Shown piece by piece: positions 9,889-19,348 of a DNA stretch of 64,000 nt. This DNA is from an uncultured Sphingomonadaceae bacterium (lineage in GTDB: Bacteria; Pseudomonadota; Alphaproteobacteria; Sphingomonadales; Sphingomonadaceae): contig CAMYJW010000027.1 of the NCBI GenBank assembly GCA_947258815.1, positions 1 to 64,000 of the forward strand. Direction: 5' to 3'. Numbering within the stretch: the stretch's first letter is position 1; each line of letters begins with the position of its first letter. A program made the translations under genes and the position numbers. The notes below the pieces were generated by a model. It searched no databases, was not told where the DNA came from, and was given only the letters and a program-made list of their open reading frames with translations.

Positions 9889-10269
9889 ATGAACCGAGCG
9901 ACTTTCTTTTCCCCGCAGGCCGGCAGGATGATCGATGCGCCCCGCCAGACAAAGGCGCGCTTCGCCATCGGCGATGTCCTGCGCCACAAACTCTTCGATT
10001 TTCGCGGGGTCGTGTTCGACATCGATCCGGTCTTCGCCAACAGCGAGGAATGGTATCAGTCCATCCCGGCGGAAGTTCGTCCGCGTCGCGACCAGCCATA
10101 CTATCACCTCCTCGCCGAAAACGAGGAATCGAGCTATGTCGCCTATGTCAGCCAGCAAAACCTGATTGACGATAATCAGGGTGGCCCTGTTGACCACCCC
10201 TCGCTGACCGAACTGTTCGAAGACTATTCCGATGGCCGATATCGCCTGCGCCAGGGCCTGACGCATTAG
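9889..10269 (+). CDS. hspQ: heat shock protein HspQ (hemimethylated-DNA-binding family)
   Basis: A 126-residue protein with the YccV/HspQ fold: FAIGDVLRHKLFDFRGVVFD, then EEWYQSIP, RPRRDQPYYHLLAENEESSYVAYVSQQNL. In Escherichia coli HspQ acts as an adaptor that stimulates the Lon protease and was also described as binding hemimethylated DNA. The frame is open from 9745, but the upstream part is translated tRNA flank; ATG at 9889 or ATG at 9928 (113 aa, closer to the 105-aa E. coli length) are the realistic starts. The gene stands alone, convergent with the ABC permease. Confidence 0.88.
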   Translation: MNRATFFSPQAGRMIDAPRQTKARFAIGDVLRHKLFDFRGVVFDIDPVFANSEEWYQSIPAEVRPRRDQPYYHLLAENEESSYVAYVSQQNLIDDNQGGPVDHPSLTELFEDYSDGRYRLRQGLTH

Positions 10270-10297
10270 GCCGCGTCAGGCCGTGCGAACCGGAAAA

Positions 10298-11179
10298 TCA
10301 GCTCTTCAGCTTCCAGCCTGATTTCAGAACCGCATAAGTGAAGGCTGCCAGCGCGATGTTCAACACGCCCAGGCCAAGCGCGCTCTGCAACACGGCGGCG
10401 TTGGTATTTCCGATGTCGCTCTGCCCCAGGAACCCGAAGCGAAATCCCGAAATGACATAAAAGAACGGATTGGCCCGGCTCACCGCCTGAAATGCGGGCG
10501 CAAGATTGTCGATCACGTAAAACGTGCCCGAAAGCAGCGATAGCGGCGCGACGACGAAGTTGGTGATCGCTGCGTTGTGATCGAACTTGTCCGCCCAGAT
10601 CGAGGTCAGCAGACCAAGAACGGCCAGAAAAATCGCCCCCATCAGGCCAAACCACACCACCGCCCAGGGATGTGCGATCGACATGTCCACGCCCGGCCAC
10701 AGCAACATCGCGGCATAAAGCGCCAGCCCAACAAGGATCGCACGCGTCACCGCCGCCCCCGTCATCGCCAGCATCAGCTCTCCTTCGGAAAGCGGCGGCA
10801 TCAGATAATCGATGATCGTGCCCTGAATCTTGCCCGCCAGAAATGAAAAGCTCGCATTGGCAAACGCATTCTGCATCATTCCCATGACGATCAGGCCCGG
10901 CGCAACGAACGTGGCGAAGTTCACGCCCAGCACCTCACGCCCGCCGCGCCCCATGGCGATGCTGAAGATCACCAGAAACAGCAAAGTTGTTAAGGCCGGT
11001 GCCCAGATCGTTTGCGTGTGGACCTTGAAGAAGCGGCGCACCTCCTTCATATAGAGGGTCTTGAGTCCTACCCAGTTCACTTTGTGAATTACAGGCTCAC
11101 CCTTGACCGGAAAACTGCGCTTCGGCGTTTCGGTTCGGGGCACATCGTACATTTCGGTGGCAGAGGGTTGATCGGGCAT
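10298..11179 (-). CDS. ABC-2 type transporter permease
   Basis: A 293-residue integral membrane protein with a cytosolic N-terminus, a first helix at LTTLLFLVIFSIAMG and about five more hydrophobic helices. It has the ABC-2 signature region (TFVAPGLIVMGMMQNAFANA, GTIIDYLMPPLSEGEL, then SLLSGTFYVIDNLAPAFQAV). Such permeases pair with an ATPase to export polysaccharides, drugs or lipids, but no ATPase is adjacent, so the partner and substrate are unknown. The frame opens at 11455, inside gcrA; ATG at 11179 leaves a 70-bp divergent promoter gap to gcrA and is preferred. Confidence 0.85.
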   Translation of the reverse strand: MPDQPSATEMYDVPRTETPKRSFPVKGEPVIHKVNWVGLKTLYMKEVRRFFKVHTQTIWAPALTTLLFLVIFSIAMGRGGREVLGVNFATFVAPGLIVMGMMQNAFANASFSFLAGKIQGTIIDYLMPPLSEGELMLAMTGAAVTRAILVGLALYAAMLLWPGVDMSIAHPWAVVWFGLMGAIFLAVLGLLTSIWADKFDHNAAITNFVVAPLSLLSGTFYVIDNLAPAFQAVSRANPFFYVISGFRFGFLGQSDIGNTNAAVLQSALGLGVLNIALAAFTYAVLKSGWKLKS

Positions 11180-11249
11180 ACGGCGGCGACTATCGGCTGC
11201 CCGGCCCGATGGCAAGCGGCCTTCCCAACGTGCAAGGATTGGAATTGTA

Positions 11250-11963
11250 ATGAGCTGGACCGACGAGCGGATCAAAAAGCTGACCACAATGTGGGAAGCT
11301 GGCTCAACGGCAAGCCAGATCGCTGAAGAGCTTGGCGGCGTCAGCCGCAATGCAGTGATCGGCAAAGCCCACCGACTGGGCCTCAAATCGCGCCCATCGC
11401 CGGTGAAAGCAGGCGAAAAGGGGGCAAAATCTGCCGCTCCCAAGAAAAAGGCCAAGGCCGCAGCGCCGCCGAAGAAGGCGGCTCAGCCCGACCCCGCTGC
11501 AAAACCGGCCGCGAAGAAGGCCGAACCCAGGGCGGCAGAGCCAAGGCCCGCAGCGCCTGCGGCCAAACAACCGCTCCAGCCCGGAACTCAGCCACTGCCT
11601 AACGCCGGTGCGCACACAAGCGACCAGCCGCGTATCGTTTCCGTCGGCCCGGGCGGCTTCCTGAGGCAAGGCCCCGGCGACCAGCAGGCGCCGATCCCGC
11701 CCGCGCCGCCGCGCCGTCTGGTGCCAGCCAAGCCAAGCCCGGACATTGCCGACAAGACCAGCCTGCTTGATCTTAATGAACGGATCTGCCGCTGGCCGAT
11801 GGGCCATCCGGGTGAGCCGGACTTCCATTTCTGCGGTGAAAAAGTCAATCCGGGGTTCCCGTACTGCGTGGAGCATTGTGGCCGGGCCTATCAGGCCCAG
11901 CTGCCGCGCGGTGCGCGCCGTCCACCTCCTCCCCTTCCTTTTGGCGGACCGCGCGTTCGCTAA
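11250..11963 (+). CDS. gcrA: GcrA cell-cycle regulator
   Basis: Residues 1-47 are the hallmark helix-turn-helix of GcrA (MSWTDERIKKL, then GVSRNAVIGKAHRLGLKSR), which in Caulobacter binds CcrM-methylated GAnTC promoters together with RNA polymerase sigma70. The C-terminus holds the conserved ICRWPMGHPG-PDFHFCGE...PYCVEHC segment that contacts sigma70. Between them is an unusually long Ala/Lys/Pro linker (about residues 50-165), making the protein 237 aa against about 173 aa in Caulobacter. It is transcribed away from the ABC permease. The family is essentially limited to Alphaproteobacteria and supports the taxonomic call. Confidence 0.95.
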   Translation: MSWTDERIKKLTTMWEAGSTASQIAEELGGVSRNAVIGKAHRLGLKSRPSPVKAGEKGAKSAAPKKKAKAAAPPKKAAQPDPAAKPAAKKAEPRAAEPRPAAPAAKQPLQPGTQPLPNAGAHTSDQPRIVSVGPGGFLRQGPGDQQAPIPPAPPRRLVPAKPSPDIADKTSLLDLNERICRWPMGHPGEPDFHFCGEKVNPGFPYCVEHCGRAYQAQLPRGARRPPPPLPFGGPRVR

Positions 11964-12008
11964 ACAGCGGACTGGAAATTTGCGGGCAGGCCGGGCAAGG
12001 TTGATCGG

Positions 12009-12752
12009 ATGAGGATTCGCATTGCAAACGCCCTGCTCGCGTTTCTTGGCCTGCTGGTGGTGGCTTCATCGCCAGCCCGTGCTGAACCGGAGCCCCTTCC
12101 CGCCACAACGCCCGGACCGACAGAGCAAACGGCACCGGCACCCGAAGCGCGGCCAGAACTGGCCCGCGTGTCGATGGTCACCGCGATGGGCACAATCACG
12201 CTCGACCTCGACAAGACCAACGCCCCGGTGACGACAGCCAACTTCCTGCGCTATGCGCGCGAACGCCGGTTTGACGGGACAATCTTCTATCGCGTCATGC
12301 GGCTCGATTGGGGAACGCCGCCCAATGGCCTGATTCAAGGCGGAACACAGGGGCGCGCGGATCGCAATCTGAAACCGATCGCCCATGAACCCACCAACGA
12401 AACCGGCCTGATACACAAGACAGGAACGATCTCTATGGCGCGCTATGCGCCGGGCACCGCGGCGGGTGACTTCTCGATTATGCTTTCACCGCAACCCGGC
12501 CTGAATGCCCAGCCCGGCGCGCCGGGGCAGGACCCCCAGCCGGGATTCGCCGCATTTGGCCAGGTTGTGGAGGGGATGGACGTCGTGCGCGCGATCTATG
12601 ATGTCCCGCTCTCACCAACGAAGGGCGAAGGATTTCTGCGCGGGCAGATGATCGACAATCCGGTAAAGATCCTCAGCGTGCGGGAGATTGCGATCCCCGC
12701 TCCCGACGCCGACACACCGCCTTCATCCGCGATGGAGCCGAAAAGCCCCTGA
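12009..12752 (+). CDS. periplasmic cyclophilin-type peptidyl-prolyl isomerase
   Basis: The N-terminal 26 residues form a signal peptide (RIRIANALLAFLGLLVVASS, cleavage after SPARA). The mature part has the cyclophilin pattern: TAMGTITLDLD, APVTTANFLRYA, FDGTIFYRVM, IQGGTQGR, GTISMARYAPGTAAGDFSI, FAAFGQVVEGMDVVRAIYD. Cyclophilins isomerise Xaa-Pro bonds. A Pro/Gln-rich insert (LNAQPGAPGQDPQPG) sits in the surface loop before FAAFG. It starts 45 bp after gcrA in the same direction. Confidence 0.9.
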   Translation: MRIRIANALLAFLGLLVVASSPARAEPEPLPATTPGPTEQTAPAPEARPELARVSMVTAMGTITLDLDKTNAPVTTANFLRYARERRFDGTIFYRVMRLDWGTPPNGLIQGGTQGRADRNLKPIAHEPTNETGLIHKTGTISMARYAPGTAAGDFSIMLSPQPGLNAQPGAPGQDPQPGFAAFGQVVEGMDVVRAIYDVPLSPTKGEGFLRGQMIDNPVKILSVREIAIPAPDADTPPSSAMEPKSP

Positions 12753-12832
12753 CCGCGAACGCCCGTTCTTTTTTGCGCCCATCTCTGGCGCTACCCCTTA
12801 AATTCCGCATCAAGCCGCCGTTAACCACATCC

Positions 12833-14011
12833 ATGACGGCCTACGATCCTGATCTTACCCGCCAGCCGAATGGTTTGATGCGATGGCTTGGCTTTGGCTC
12901 CGGCAACGCATCACAGAATGCGGAAGTGGATGAGGCCAAGGTGGATGATGCAGCTCTGCCCAACACCGGCCTTGATGACCGCCGAGAGCGTAGACGCCGG
13001 GAACTGTTAAATGATATCAGCAGCTTCCTTGTTACGCACCGGCTCGAAGTCAGCGGCTACACGTTGGCGATTGCTTTCGATATCATAACCGGCGCGAACC
13101 CCAAATTGGCCAGGCTGATCGAACAGCGCGTTGCCAAACGACAGCCCGTCAGCCTGGACTGGCTGGAGAAATCGGCGCGCAACTGCGGCCGCGGCGACGG
13201 ATCGGCATTGCTGGACGAGCTGATGGGCAAGCTTGAAAGCAGCATTGAGGAATTCAGCCAGACTACAAGCAATGCACGCAGCGCAACAACCGAATACAAT
13301 TCGGCCTTGCAGCATCAGGTTGGCGAGCTGGAACGCGTCAGCAAGGCTGGCGTGGTGATCAGCGAACTCGCATCCATCGCCAAGGTCATGCTTGATCGCA
13401 CCCGCGACATCGAGCTGGAAATGACGCGCAGCGAAATGAAAACCAAAGCGCTACAAGACCGGCTGGAAGAAGCCCGGCGCGAAGCGGAAATGGATCACCT
13501 GACCGGCCTGCCCAATCGCCGGGCGTTCGAATCGCTGTTAACCGATGAGCTCGACACCGCCGTGATCAACAGCGAACCGCTGTGTGTCGCCTTCTGCGAT
13601 ATCGATCATTTCAAGCGGATCAACGACACCCACGGACACGAGGCGGGAGACCGCGTTCTGCGCACTGTCGCGACGACGCTGGCAAAGATCTCCGATGACC
13701 GCTGCCACGTCGCGCGTCACGGCGGCGAGGAGTTTGTGGTCCTGTTTCGCGACAAGACAGTCGATGAGGCCTCTGCCATACTCGACAAGACGCGCGAAGC
13801 GATGGCCGCGCGCAAGCTGGTCAACCGCGCGACGGACATCCCGTTCGGAACGATCACGTTTTCCGCCGGGATTGCAGACGTTTTCGCCTATCCCGCGCCG
13901 CGAGACGCGCTCAAAGCCGCGGACGACGCGCTTTACGCCGCCAAGCACAGCGGCCGAAACCAGGTTCTCAAGGCAAGCGATCTTGATCCGGTGCAGGCCG
14001 AAGCCGAGTGA
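12833..14011 (+). CDS. GGDEF-domain diguanylate cyclase
   Basis: A 392-residue soluble protein. The C-terminal half is a GGDEF domain starting DHLTGLPNRRAFESLL, with CDIDHFKRINDTHGHEAGD and the active-site loop RHGGEEFVVLF, so catalysis of GTP to cyclic di-GMP is expected. The residues where an inhibitory I-site (RxxD) should be read DDRC, so product inhibition by that site is unlikely. The N-terminal half is helical and unrecognised, with a linker coiled coil (EMTRSEMKTKALQDRLEEAR). The frame opens at 12773, but ATG at 12833 is preferred. It is convergent with the DUF1993 gene, 15 bp apart. Confidence 0.88.
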   Translation: MTAYDPDLTRQPNGLMRWLGFGSGNASQNAEVDEAKVDDAALPNTGLDDRRERRRRELLNDISSFLVTHRLEVSGYTLAIAFDIITGANPKLARLIEQRVAKRQPVSLDWLEKSARNCGRGDGSALLDELMGKLESSIEEFSQTTSNARSATTEYNSALQHQVGELERVSKAGVVISELASIAKVMLDRTRDIELEMTRSEMKTKALQDRLEEARREAEMDHLTGLPNRRAFESLLTDELDTAVINSEPLCVAFCDIDHFKRINDTHGHEAGDRVLRTVATTLAKISDDRCHVARHGGEEFVVLFRDKTVDEASAILDKTREAMAARKLVNRATDIPFGTITFSAGIADVFAYPAPRDALKAADDALYAAKHSGRNQVLKASDLDPVQAEAE

Positions 14012-14026
14012 CCCCGGCGGACGGGA

Positions 14027-14548
14027 TCAACGCTTGGTGCGAAACCGCCCGATATAATCCAGCTTGCCGACTTCCAGCCCTTTGACGCGCAAATTCTCAT
14101 ACGCCGCGTTCGTATGGAAATAGAAGTTCGGAAGCGAAAACGAGAGCATGAAATCCGAGACGGTGAACGGAATGATCTTCTCGCCAAATTTGAAATTCAT
14201 GTCGTTGCCCGCGATCGAATCGAGATAATCCGCATCAATGCCTTCCAGATAAGCAATCGCATCGGCGACCCGCTGTTTCAGCGATGCAAAATCCGTCGGT
14301 GCCGGGGTCATATCGGGGCTGAACCAGCCCACGCCAAGGCTTTCCACCGCGCCGGCCGAATGGCGGCAGGCTTCGAACACCTGTTTGCAAAATGGCCACA
14401 TATCCGGCGCCAGGCTCGCTTCGGTCAGACTGGTCGGTTCCATCCCGTTTTCCGCGCAATAGGCCTCGGTCTTATCGAGAATTCCGGCCAGCGCCGGAAG
14501 AAGCTGAAGATGCGTGCCAATAATGGCGGTGTGCAGCGAAATGGACAT
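14027..14548 (-). CDS. DUF1993 family protein
   Basis: A 173-residue soluble protein that I recognise as DUF1993, a helical-bundle family related to the DinB-like fold. Characteristic stretches are LPALAGILDKTEAYC, LAPDMWPFCKQV, a SF-LPNFYFHTNAAYENLR motif and the terminal GKLDYIGRF. No catalytic role is established for the family. It is followed on the same strand by nothing close; the EthD-like gene lies 140 bp upstream of its start and may be co-transcribed. Confidence 0.85.
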   Translation of the reverse strand: MSISLHTAIIGTHLQLLPALAGILDKTEAYCAENGMEPTSLTEASLAPDMWPFCKQVFEACRHSAGAVESLGVGWFSPDMTPAPTDFASLKQRVADAIAYLEGIDADYLDSIAGNDMNFKFGEKIIPFTVSDFMLSFSLPNFYFHTNAAYENLRVKGLEVGKLDYIGRFRTKR

Positions 14549-14688
14549 GTTGTTCTCTCCCGAAATACGAAATTATCGCAAAGGCTAGTCGAGCTGTTGA
14601 GGGGTTGCAATCGGCGTTGCGGGCAATTGACCAAAGCCAGTCTGGCCTGCAAATTCTGCAGCGGTTGCCCCGGCGTTTCGCAACATCC

Positions 14689-15381
14689 TCACATAAAGCG
14701 TTCCGCCGTGCCGAAGAACTGCACGGATTCGGCCGGGCGCCCCAGCAAAGCCTGCCAGGCCTGCGTGTCGGCTGCGATACCTTCTTCCATCGCAAGGCGC
14801 GTGGGCCAGTAAAGCTCTCGCACGCCGGTGCAAAACGCCCCGTCAGGATGAACGTCCGGGCTCGGGTGGCAGCGCACATGGCGCAACGCACCGATCCGGC
14901 GACCAAGTTCGAGGTCCTTATCATTATCAAAGGGCTCGGCGCTGTCGGTGATGATGAACTGCAACAATTTCACGCTCATCGGGCGCTCATCGAGCCGGAA
15001 CAGTTTATCGCCATATTCAGCATCGGGATCGCTCCAGTCCACGCCGCCATCGACAATGTCCTCGGTCGCAAAACACCATTCCAGCTTTTCGAGGTCAACG
15101 AACAACGGCTCGTCAGGCAAGACGTGTTCGACGTAGTTGGGCTCGGTCCCGAAGTTCATCGCGGCATGGACATTATCCATCCACACTTCGGCGCAGGCTT
15201 CAAAGCGCCGCTGTTCCGGGCCCAGCAGATCGGTATCGAACTGATGGCACTGCGTATAGGCGCGCATATAGGAAATGCGCCGCCCCATCGTGCCGTGAGG
15301 ATGGCGATAGTGATCGTGGAAATACTGCTTGGATATCCCCGGCTTGCGGGGAATCACCCCAAACATCTTGAACATGCCCAT
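14689..15381 (-). CDS. EthD-domain (dimeric alpha-beta barrel) protein
   Basis: A 230-residue protein with what looks like two ferredoxin-like barrel halves. The first half has the EthD-type start FKMFGVIPRKPGISKQYFHDHYRHPHG, and the second begins KLLQFIITDS. EthD domains occur in small oxygenase-like and decarboxylase-like enzymes; no activity can be assigned. A GAGAGGAGACGGCG-type purine-rich leader lies just before the ATG at 15381. The repeat copy B sits directly upstream. Confidence 0.75.
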   Translation of the reverse strand: MGMFKMFGVIPRKPGISKQYFHDHYRHPHGTMGRRISYMRAYTQCHQFDTDLLGPEQRRFEACAEVWMDNVHAAMNFGTEPNYVEHVLPDEPLFVDLEKLEWCFATEDIVDGGVDWSDPDAEYGDKLFRLDERPMSVKLLQFIITDSAEPFDNDKDLELGRRIGALRHVRCHPSPDVHPDGAFCTGVRELYWPTRLAMEEGIAADTQAWQALLGRPAESVQFFGTAERFM

Positions 15382-15403
15382 CGCCGTCTCCTCTCAGTGC
15401 TTT

Positions 15404-15506
15404 TAGAGCGTTTTCCGTTCAAGCTGACGCGAACGAAAAAGTAACGCTGATGCGCCACGCGAGCTTATCGCATTTTCCGATCCGAATTGATCGGAAAATG
15501 CGATAA
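15404..15506 (+). repeat. copy B of the dispersed ~100-bp structured repeat
   Basis: The most regular copy. It begins TAGAGCGTTTTCCGTTC, continues AAGCTGACGCGAACG and ends in a perfect 18-bp inverted repeat (TTATCGCATTTTCCGATC at 15465-15482, loop CGAATT, its complement at 15489-15506). It lies between the EthD-like gene and pnp, beside the pnp terminator. Confidence 0.85.
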
Positions 15507-15563
15507 AATCCCACATTTTTTCGGGTTTTCCAAGCACAACAGGGTACAACAGGCTTGCACATG

Positions 15564-15591
15564 AAAAAGGCCCGGGTTTCCCCGGGCCTTT
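15564..15591 (-). terminator. rho-independent terminator after pnp
   Basis: An 11-bp perfect GC-rich stem (AAAGGCCCGGG, loop GAAA on the minus strand, CCCGGGCCTTT) followed on the minus strand by a run of T. It lies 29 bp after the pnp stop codon. Confidence 0.9.
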
Positions 15592-15619
15592 CTCGAATGT
15601 ATCGGCTGGTGCCTTGTCC

Positions 15620-17896
15620 TCAATCGTCCTTGAGGAAAGCCGGCATGTGATCGGGATCACCGCCGCCCCTGGGGCCGTCACCGCCGCGATCGCCGCCACG
15701 GTCACCACCATCACGGCGCGGACCGCGGCCCCGGCCGCCACCGCCGCCATCACGACGCGGACGACGATCACCGCGCGGCTCACGCGGCGGGCGCGTATCT
15801 TCCAACTCTTCGCCGGTTTCCTGATCGACCACACGCATCGACAGGCGGACCTTGCCGCGATTGTCAATTTCAAGAACCTTGACTTTGACTTCCTGGCCTT
15901 CGGAAACAACGTCGGTTGGCTTCTCAACCCGCTCGTTCTTCATTTCGGAAACGTGGACCAGACCGTCCTTGCCACCCATGAAGTTCACGAACGCGCCAAA
16001 ATCAACGATGTTGACGACTTTGCCGTTGTAGATCTTGCCAACTTCGGCTTCCTCGACGATGCCTTCGATCCACTTTTTCGCGGCTTCGATCTGGCTGTTG
16101 TCCGAAGAGCTGATCTTGATCAGGCCTTCATCGTCGATATCCACTTTCGCGCCGGTTTCGGCAACGATTTCGCGGATTACCTTGCCGCCGGTGCCGATCA
16201 CGTCGCGGATCTTAGATTTGTCGATCTGGATCGTTTCGATGCGCGGCGCATGTGCTGACAATTCGGTGCGCGCCGTGCCCAGCGCCTTGGTCATTTCACC
16301 CAGGATATGCGCACGGCCTTCGCTGGCCTGTGCCAGCGCCTGCTGCATGATTTCGCGGGTGATACCTGCAACCTTGATGTCCATCTGCAGGCTTGTGATA
16401 CCCTCAGAAGTGCCGGCCACCTTGAAATCCATGTCGCCAAGGTGATCCTCGTCACCAAGAATGTCTGACAGCACGGTGAAATCATCGCCTTCAAGGATCA
16501 GACCCATGGCAATGCCCGATACGGGACGGGTAATCGGAACACCGGCATCCATCATCGAGAGCGAACCGCCGCAGATCGTCGCCATCGACGACGAACCGTT
16601 GGACTCGGTGATATCTGACAGCACGCGGATCGTATAAGGGAAATCTTCCTTGGTCGGCAGCACCGCACGCAGCGCGCGCCATGCCAGCTTGCCATGGCCG
16701 ATATCGCGGCGGCTTGGCGCGCCGAACCGGCCCACTTCACCAACCGAATAAGGCGGGAAGTTATAGTGCAGCATGAAGTTTGAATACGTCAGGCCTTCCA
16801 GCCCGTCGATCATCTGCTCGCTATCCTTGGTGCCCAGCGTGGTGGTGCAGATTGCCTGCGTTTCACCGCGTGTAAACAGCGCCGAACCATGCGTGCGCGG
16901 CAGGAAGCCGACCATCGATTCGATCGGGCGGACTTCGTTGGTCTTGCGGCCATCGATGCGCGCGCCTTCCTTGAGGATCGCGGTGCGCACGATTTCTGCT
17001 TCCAGCTTTTTGACGACTTTGCCAGCGGCCATCTGTGTCTGGCCATCTTCATCGGCAAACGCCTCTTTCGCCTTGGCGCGAACCGCATTGAGCGCATCGG
17101 AGCGTTCGGACTTGTCGGTCAGCTTGTAGGCTGCGGCGATATCATCACCAACCACACCAGCCAGCTTGTCCTTGATCGCCGAATTATCGGTAATGGCGAC
17201 TTCCCAGGGCTCCTTCGCGGCCTGCTCGGCCAGATCGATGATCGCGTTGACGACTTTCTTGATCTCGTCATGGGCAAACATCACACCGCCCAGCATTTCC
17301 TCTTCGGAAAGCTCCTTGGCTTCGGATTCGACCATCATCACCGCATTGCCGGTGGCCGCCACGATCAGATCGAGCGCGCCTTCGGCAGCCGCAGTCTGCG
17401 ACGGGTTCAGCACATATTCGCCATCTTCATAGCCAACACGGGCCGCACCGATCGGGCCCATGAACGGCACGCCGGAAATGGTCAGCGCCGCCGATGCCGC
17501 GATCATTGCAACGATATCGGGCTCAGTCTCACCATCATAGGAGAGAACCTGACAGATTACGTTGATTTCATTGTAGAAACCTTCGGGAAACAGCGGGCGA
17601 ACCGGCCTGTCGATCAGGCGACTGGTCAGCGTTTCCTTTTCCGTCGCGCCGCGTTCGCGCTTAAAGAAGCCGCCCGGAATGCGCCCGGCTGAGGAGAATT
17701 TTTCCTGATAATGCACGGTAAGCGGGAAGAAATCCTGGCCCTCTTTCACCGATTTGGCGGCGGTAACCGCGCACAGCACAACAGTTTCGCCATATGTGGC
17801 AAGGACCGCGCCGTCAGCCTGACGGGCAATGCGGCCGGTTTCCAGAGTGAGGGTTTTTCCGCCCCACTCCAGCGATACGGTTTTCACATCAAACAT
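15620..17896 (-). CDS. pnp: polyribonucleotide nucleotidyltransferase (PNPase)
   Basis: A 758-residue 3'-5' exoribonuclease that phosphorolyses RNA and takes part in mRNA decay. Domain order: first RNase PH domain from [19 protein letters not shown], helical linker, second RNase PH domain ([11 protein letters not shown], then [15 protein letters not shown]), KH domain ([15 protein letters not shown]), S1 domain ([21 protein letters not shown]) and an Arg/Gly-rich tail. The frame opens at 17932; ATG at 17896 matches the family start [11 protein letters not shown]. It is the last gene of the ribosome/RNA operon, downstream of rpsO, as in many Proteobacteria, where the pnp leader is the target of autoregulation. 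Confidence 0.97.
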   Translation of the reverse strand: MFDVKTVSLEWGGKTLTLETGRIARQADGAVLATYGETVVLCAVTAAKSVKEGQDFFPLTVHYQEKFSSAGRIPGGFFKRERGATEKETLTSRLIDRPVRPLFPEGFYNEINVICQVLSYDGETEPDIVAMIAASAALTISGVPFMGPIGAARVGYEDGEYVLNPSQTAAAEGALDLIVAATGNAVMMVESEAKELSEEEMLGGVMFAHDEIKKVVNAIIDLAEQAAKEPWEVAITDNSAIKDKLAGVVGDDIAAAYKLTDKSERSDALNAVRAKAKEAFADEDGQTQMAAGKVVKKLEAEIVRTAILKEGARIDGRKTNEVRPIESMVGFLPRTHGSALFTRGETQAICTTTLGTKDSEQMIDGLEGLTYSNFMLHYNFPPYSVGEVGRFGAPSRRDIGHGKLAWRALRAVLPTKEDFPYTIRVLSDITESNGSSSMATICGGSLSMMDAGVPITRPVSGIAMGLILEGDDFTVLSDILGDEDHLGDMDFKVAGTSEGITSLQMDIKVAGITREIMQQALAQASEGRAHILGEMTKALGTARTELSAHAPRIETIQIDKSKIRDVIGTGGKVIREIVAETGAKVDIDDEGLIKISSSDNSQIEAAKKWIEGIVEEAEVGKIYNGKVVNIVDFGAFVNFMGGKDGLVHVSEMKNERVEKPTDVVSEGQEVKVKVLEIDNRGKVRLSMRVVDQETGEELEDTRPPREPRGDRRPRRDGGGGGRGRGPRRDGGDRGGDRGGDGPRGGGDPDHMPAFLKDD

Positions 17897-17971
17897 TTGG
17901 TATATTCCTTGAACCCGCCGGCCCGATTGCACGTGCGGGGTTTACTGCCGGGTAATCCGTCCCGGTCCGGT

Positions 17972-17998
17972 AGGGGCCTTTTTTGCCCCAAGGCCCCT
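17972..17998 (-). promoter_or_regulatory. hairpin in the rpsO-pnp leader
   Basis: A 9-bp perfect inverted repeat (AGGGGCCTT / AAGGCCCCT) with a 9-nt loop, in the leader between rpsO and pnp. In Escherichia coli a stem-loop in this place is cut by RNase III and mediates PNPase autoregulation; a similar role here is inference. Confidence 0.5.
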
Positions 17999-18018
17999 CG
18001 CCGGATTGCGAGGAATGG

Positions 18019-18049
18019 CCAAAAAACGAACGGCTCCCATCGGGAGCCG
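18019..18049 (-). terminator. terminator after rpsO
   Basis: An 8-bp perfect stem (CGGCTCCC, loop GAT, GGGAGCCG on the minus strand) followed by TTCGTTTTTTGG. It lies 10 bp after the rpsO stop and likely gives partial termination before pnp. Confidence 0.85.
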
Positions 18050-18059
18050 CCGCAAAATC

Positions 18060-18329
18060 TTACTTACGCAGACCCAGTTTCTGGATCAGTGCGTTATAGC
18101 GCTCCACATCCTTGCGCTTGAGATAATCAAGCAAAGAGCGGCGCTTGTTAACCATGGCCAGCAGGCCACGGCGCGAATGGTTATCCTTGTGGTGCGCCTT
18201 GAAGTGGCTGGTCAGCGCGTTGATCCGTTCGGTCAGAATCGCGACCTGCACTTCCGGGCTTCCGGTATCACCCGTTTCACGGGCGTTGTCCTGGATGATT
18301 TCCTGCTTCTTTTCAGCGGTAACTGACAT
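18060..18329 (-). CDS. rpsO: 30S ribosomal protein S15
   Basis: An 89-residue protein of the exact family length, starting [13 protein letters not shown] and carrying the 16S rRNA-binding signature [16 protein letters not shown] and [21 protein letters not shown]15 is a primary binder of the small-subunit central domain. It begins 8 bp after truB ends, consistent with co-transcription. Confidence 0.97.
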   Translation of the reverse strand: MSVTAEKKQEIIQDNARETGDTGSPEVQVAILTERINALTSHFKAHHKDNHSRRGLLAMVNKRRSLLDYLKRKDVERYNALIQKLGLRK

Positions 18330-18337
18330 AACTTCAT

Positions 18338-19348
18338 TTACTCCGCGACATCGGATAAGTTGAATCCCCTGACGACACGGGCTTCACCGCCCTTCAGTTC
18401 CATCAGGGCCACGGGAACATCGCCCGCGCGTGCCCAGAACTGACCGTCCTTGTGGGACAGCCCGGTGAGAACGCGGCCCTGTCGGACCGCCCTTGCCTGC
18501 TCCGGGCTGAGATCAAAGGCCGGGATGTCGTCCAGCCCCGCCTCCAGCGGCAAGAGTATCTGCTCAAGTGGCGCGCCCTTGCCGATTTCGTTGAGTTTGT
18601 CCAGCGAAATCGCCTGATCAAGCGTGAACGGCCCCGCTTTGGTGCGCAGCAGCATGGTGACATGGCCGACCGTGCCCAGCGCATGCGCGATATCGCGGGC
18701 GAGCGAGCGGATATACGTGCCTTTCGAAACCCGCGCGACCAGCGTGATACTTTCGGCCAGTTCAAGCGGCGCGGACGGATCATAGGGATCGGGCCGTCCG
18801 GCGGTGGTGGCAAAGCTCGATGCGATGGCGGGCGGTTGTTCGTCGCCCTCCGATTGCCGCGCCAGATGCAGATCGTGGATCGTCACGCGGCGGCTTTTCA
18901 AAGCCACGTCCTCTCCCGCGCGCGCCAGATCGTATGCGCGTTTGCCATCGACTTTGAGAGCCGAATAGGCAGGCGGAACCTGTTCTATCTCGCCGGTAAA
19001 TTCGGGCAGGATCGCGGCGACTGCGGCCAGCGGTGGACGCCGTTCGCTGGTGCGCACAACATCGCCTTCGGCATCAAGCGTATCGGTTTCAACACCGAAC
19101 CGGATCGTAAATTCATAGATCTTGTCTGAATCGAGCATTCGCCCGGCCAGCTTGGTCGCTTCGCCAATCGCAATCGGCAACACCCCTTGCGCCAGCGGAT
19201 CAAGCGTACCGCCATGGCCAACCTTGAATTTGCCCAAACGCGCGAAAATGCCCGCTTCGCGCAAGTTGCGCTTGACCGCCGCCACGCCTTGCGTCGAACC
19301 AAGCCCCACCGGCTTGTCAAGAATGATCCAGCCGTTCGGCACGCTCAT
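18338..19348 (-). CDS. truB: tRNA pseudouridine(55) synthase
   Basis: A 336-residue enzyme that makes pseudouridine 55 in the T loop of tRNAs. It shows the catalytic motif [16 protein letters not shown], in which the Asp is the nucleophile, and the later family motifs [16 protein letters not shown] and [21 protein letters not shown] at 19348 overlaps the stop of the M50 protease gene (ATGA); the longer frame to 19450 would intrude into that gene. Confidence 0.95.
   Translation of the reverse strand: MSVPNGWIILDKPVGLGSTQGVAAVKRNLREAGIFARLGKFKVGHGGTLDPLAQGVLPIAIGEATKLAGRMLDSDKIYEFTIRFGVETDTLDAEGDVVRTSERRPPLAAVAAILPEFTGEIEQVPPAYSALKVDGKRAYDLARAGEDVALKSRRVTIHDLHLARQSEGDEQPPAIASSFATTAGRPDPYDPSAPLELAESITLVARVSKGTYIRSLARDIAHALGTVGHVTMLLRTKAGPFTLDQAISLDKLNEIGKGAPLEQILLPLEAGLDDIPAFDLSPEQARAVRQGRVLTGLSHKDGQFWARAGDVPVALMELKGGEARVVRGFNLSDVAE

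Noticed and set aside
10298..11179. ABC permease as part of an operon with gcrA
   Set aside because: The two are divergent and no ATPase gene is adjacent.
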